DNA of 9,905 nt, from NCBI GenBank assembly GCA_946478915.1, contig CAMLER010000142.1:1-9905 (forward strand), written 5' to 3'. Position 1 is the first letter of the stretch. Each line of letters opens with the position of its first letter. The position numbers and the translations under genes were made by a program. Origin of the DNA: an uncultured Chryseolinea sp. (GTDB lineage Bacteria > Bacteroidota > Bacteroidia > Cytophagales > Cyclobacteriaceae). The notes below the pieces were generated by a model. That model did not search any database. It was not told the DNA's origin and saw only the letters and a list, made by a program, of their open reading frames with translations. Of this stretch, positions 7,980 through 9,905 are shown piece by piece.

Positions 7980-7998
7980 AACGATTGCGAAGTTGCGA
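7980..7998 (+). promoter_or_regulatory. Extra degenerate half-sites beside the operator
   Basis: AACGATTGCGA (7980-7990) differs from the operator half-site by one base, and AGTTGCGA (7991-7998) repeats its end. With the operator itself this puts TTGCGA at 7973, 7985 and 7993, all in the same orientation. They may be auxiliary contacts for the regulator on the lacI side, or just local duplication. Confidence 0.4.
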
Positions 7999-8052
7999 AA
8001 AAAATTGCAGCGGTGTTGCGGTCGTTCCGTCTAAGTTGGCTAAACTTGTACC

Positions 8053-9096
8053 ATGAAGTACAATCAAGTAACCATTAAAGACATTGCCCGCGAATTGGGC
8101 ATTTCTCCCTCTACTGTTTCAAGGGCACTAAAGGACCATCCGGACATCAGCCCTCAAACAAAAAAAGCCGTCAACGAACTTGCGGAAAAATTGAACTATC
8201 AACCGAACATTGTAGCGCTTAGTCTGCGGCAAAGCAAAACCAATACACTGGGCGTTATAATTCCCGAGTTAGTTCATTTCTTCTTTTCTACCGTCATCAG
8301 CGGCATTGAAGACGTTGCTTACAGCGCAGGGTACAACGTTATCATTACCCAGTCGAATGAATCATTGCAGCGCGAGAAGACTGATATTAAGGCATTGTTC
8401 AACAGCCGTGTGGATGGTATGCTGATTTCTGTTTCGCGCGAAACCAACTCGTTCGAACATATCGAAGGAATTTTGGCGAAAGGCGTGCCCATGGTATTCT
8501 TTGATCGCGTATATGAAAATGCCAATTCAAGCATGGTGATTGTCGACGACCTCAGCGGAGCTAAGGAAGCAACCCAACATCTTATTGATCAAGGTTGCAA
8601 AAGGATCGCGCATCTTGAAGGCCCACCTAATCTTGGAATAACCAAGCAACGGCTGGAAGGGTATGTGCAGGCTTTAAATGAAGCAAACATTCCGGTCCTG
8701 CAGGAATTGATTGTGTCTTGCCCGCTGGGAACAATTGAAGAGGGTAAATCTGCAACGCAGCAGCTACTGAAAATGCCCAATCCGCCGGACGCGATTTTTG
8801 CCACCAACGATCCTGCAGCCATGGGTGCTATGCAAGCCATCAAAGAAGCCGGACTTAAGATACCAAAAGATATCGCTGTGGTAGGATTCAGCAACTGGTT
8901 CTTCAGCGCTTTGCTTGAACCGCCTTTGACATCAGTAGACCAACCTGGATTTGAAATGGGTCAGGAGGCAGCGAAATTGTTGATCCGCCAGATTGAATTC
9001 AAATCTAAAGACAATCAAGATCCGGTTCCCGAAAGGAAAATATTGAAGACGCGGCTTATTGTCAGAGAATCTTCTCTAAAATCAGGAAAGAAATAA
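8053..9096 (+). CDS. LacI-family transcriptional regulator
   Basis: DNA-binding regulator of 347 residues, the usual length for LacI/PurR proteins. Residues 7-26 form the helix-turn-helix (IKDIARELGISPSTVSRAL), followed by the hinge region around 49-60 (YQPNIVALSLRQ). A periplasmic-binding-protein-like effector domain runs from about 63 to 340, with TLGVIIPEL, the ATNDPAAMGAMQAI segment, VVGFSNW and TSVDQPGFEMGQEAA in canonical order. The start at 8053 gives the standard spacing from N-terminus to HTH. The gene is divergent from susC across 203 bp that holds a palindromic operator, so it likely controls the PUL and possibly itself. The effector, probably a malto-oligosaccharide or derivative, and the sign of control are not determined by the sequence. 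The GH31 gene downstream may be cotranscribed. Confidence 0.95.
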   Translation: MKYNQVTIKDIARELGISPSTVSRALKDHPDISPQTKKAVNELAEKLNYQPNIVALSLRQSKTNTLGVIIPELVHFFFSTVISGIEDVAYSAGYNVIITQSNESLQREKTDIKALFNSRVDGMLISVSRETNSFEHIEGILAKGVPMVFFDRVYENANSSMVIVDDLSGAKEATQHLIDQGCKRIAHLEGPPNLGITKQRLEGYVQALNEANIPVLQELIVSCPLGTIEEGKSATQQLLKMPNPPDAIFATNDPAAMGAMQAIKEAGLKIPKDIAVVGFSNWFFSALLEPPLTSVDQPGFEMGQEAAKLLIRQIEFKSKDNQDPVPERKILKTRLIVRESSLKSGKK

Positions 9097-9120
9097 CGGG
9101 TAATTACCGGGCGGTTTTTT
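9097..9120 (+). terminator. Weak candidate terminator after the LacI gene
   Basis: Immediately after the stop codon, CGGGTAATTACCGG followed by GCGG and six T residues (9115-9120) resembles a terminator. However, the stem is only about three to four pairs, with an overly tight or mismatched arrangement. GGCG at 9110-9113 can instead pair with CGCC at 9123-9126 around the T-run. Read-through into the GH31 gene is quite possible. Confidence 0.3.
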
Positions 9121-9160
9121 AACGCCTGATCAACATTGCCACATTGAACCAAAGCACAAG

Positions 9161-9190
9161 GAATTCTGAGTTAACACAAACTCAGAATTC
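9161..9190. repeat. Perfect 12-bp inverted repeat between LacI and GH31 genes
   Basis: GAATTCTGAGTT (9161-9172) and AACTCAGAATTC (9179-9190) are exact reverse complements around the 6-nt loop AACACA. No T-run follows on the plus strand. The stem is about 40 bp before the GH31 start. It may be an mRNA processing or stabilising hairpin, part of a terminator pair with the T-run upstream, or a protein-binding site. It does not resemble the palindromic operator near susC. Confidence 0.6.
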
Positions 9191-9229
9191 TCGGTGTGGT
9201 GGTATTCATTGTTGCATAATCACTATTTT

Positions 9230-9905
9230 ATGTCTAAGAATTTTCATTCCTCAACGTCGAACAGCCTGGGAGATCTACTCAATTGGAAACAGCTCGACAA
9301 AGGCCTAACCGGCGAAACGACCAATGGAAGGTTTAGAGTTCTATTTTATAACGACCACACCGTACGCATTCAAATTACGCGCGAAATTGAGTTTGAAGAC
9401 TTTTCATACGCAGTTGTGGCCTCGCCTCAGGCAAAAGCTATTTCAGTTCTCGATCAGGCCGATAATATTATAGTAAAAACTGCCGCGTTTGTTCTGGTGA
9501 TCACAAAAGGACCCGTGCGGTTCAGCTTCTACAACCATCAAGACCAATTGATCAACGAAGATGATACATTCGGGACGAGTTGGAACGGTGAGCAGGTTAC
9601 AACCTATAAGAAACTACAGAAAGGGGAACGTTTCGTAGGGCTTGGAGAAAAAACCGGACCCTTAGACCGAAAGGGTCATGGGTACGAAAATTATAACACA
9701 GACAATTTTGCCTATTCACCCAACGGCGATCCGTTGTATTGCAGTATCCCATTCTATATTGGCATTCATCACCAATTGACCTATGGAATATTCTTTGACA
9801 ACACATATAAATCGTATTTCAACTTTGGTGCCTCCAACGATCGGTTCTCCAGTTTTGCAGCCGATACTGGCGAAATGAATTACTATTTCATATATGATAA
9901 TACCG
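9230..9905 (+). CDS. GH31 alpha-glucosidase-family hydrolase, N-terminal part, truncated by window edge
   Basis: Probable exo-acting alpha-glucosidase releasing glucose from maltooligosaccharides. Only 225 residues are visible, covering the N-terminal beta-sandwich that precedes the catalytic barrel. Family features are DFSYAVV near 57-63, ERFVGLGEKTGPLDRKG at 133-149, NTDNFAYSPNGDPLYCSIPF at 156-175 and the YGIFFDNTYKSYFNFG segment at 185-200. The catalytic WxDMNE-type region lies outside the window. The start ATG at 9230 gives MSKNFHSSTSNSLGDLL, which has no signal peptide or lipobox, suggesting a cytoplasmic enzyme unless the true start differs. It follows the LacI gene in the same direction after 133 bp. 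Other GH31 specificities (alpha-xylosidase, for example) cannot be excluded from this part, but the starch-type neighbours favour alpha-glucosidase. Confidence 0.88.
   Translation, partial: MSKNFHSSTSNSLGDLLNWKQLDKGLTGETTNGRFRVLFYNDHTVRIQITREIEFEDFSYAVVASPQAKAISVLDQADNIIVKTAAFVLVITKGPVRFSFYNHQDQLINEDDTFGTSWNGEQVTTYKKLQKGERFVGLGEKTGPLDRKGHGYENYNTDNFAYSPNGDPLYCSIPFYIGIHHQLTYGIFFDNTYKSYFNFGASNDRFSSFAADTGEMNYYFIYDNT

Noticed and set aside
8016..8048. Possible promoter for the LacI gene (TTG at 8016, TAAACTTG at 8041-8048).
   Set aside because: The spacer is 22 bp and transcription would begin at or past the start codon, so the match is not convincing; the true promoter is unidentified.
7890..8078. 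Small open frame (62 codons) across the divergent region into the start of the LacI gene.
   Set aside because: It covers the operator cluster and candidate susC promoter, overlaps the LacI gene out of frame, and has no recognisable features.

Overview
The window is a polysaccharide utilisation locus (PUL) of the SusC/SusD type, so it comes from a member of the Bacteroidota. Roughly balanced base composition, the lack of clear Shine-Dalgarno sequences, a LacI-type regulator next to susC and an amylase with a long N-terminal region suggest the Cytophagia or a related class rather than Bacteroides. The genus cannot be fixed from the sequence.

Layout. Positions 1-7849 hold four genes on the minus strand, read susC (4799-7849), susD (3210-4781), a SusE/SusF-like starch-binding lipoprotein (1828-3213), then a GH13 alpha-amylase-family enzyme that runs off the left edge (1756 to 1). 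susC and susD are 17 bp apart, and susD and the SusE-like gene overlap by 4 bp (ATGA). A strong 12-bp hairpin lies in the 71-bp gap before the amylase gene. On the plus strand a LacI-family regulator (8053-9096) is divergent from susC. It is followed after 133 bp by the 5' part of a GH31 alpha-glucosidase-family gene (9230 to the right edge).

How it works together (inference from families). The SusE-like lipoprotein, with three tandem carbohydrate-binding repeats, and SusD would capture alpha-glucan at the cell surface. The secreted GH13 enzyme would cut it, the SusC TonB-dependent transporter would import the maltooligosaccharides, and the GH31 enzyme would release glucose. The LacI protein probably senses a sugar and controls both directions from the 203-bp divergent intergenic region. 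That region contains a perfect 14-bp palindrome, AACCGTTAACGGTT, and further copies of its half-site.

The system is recognisable, not a new class. The points most worth checking are the operator cluster, a His-to-Gln change in conserved region I of the GH13 enzyme, the intercistronic hairpin, a (CA)5 tract in the likely susC promoter, and the lack of a visible signal peptide on the GH31 enzyme. I see no RNA genes, mobile elements or CRISPR. No gene-free stretch exceeds 300 bp.
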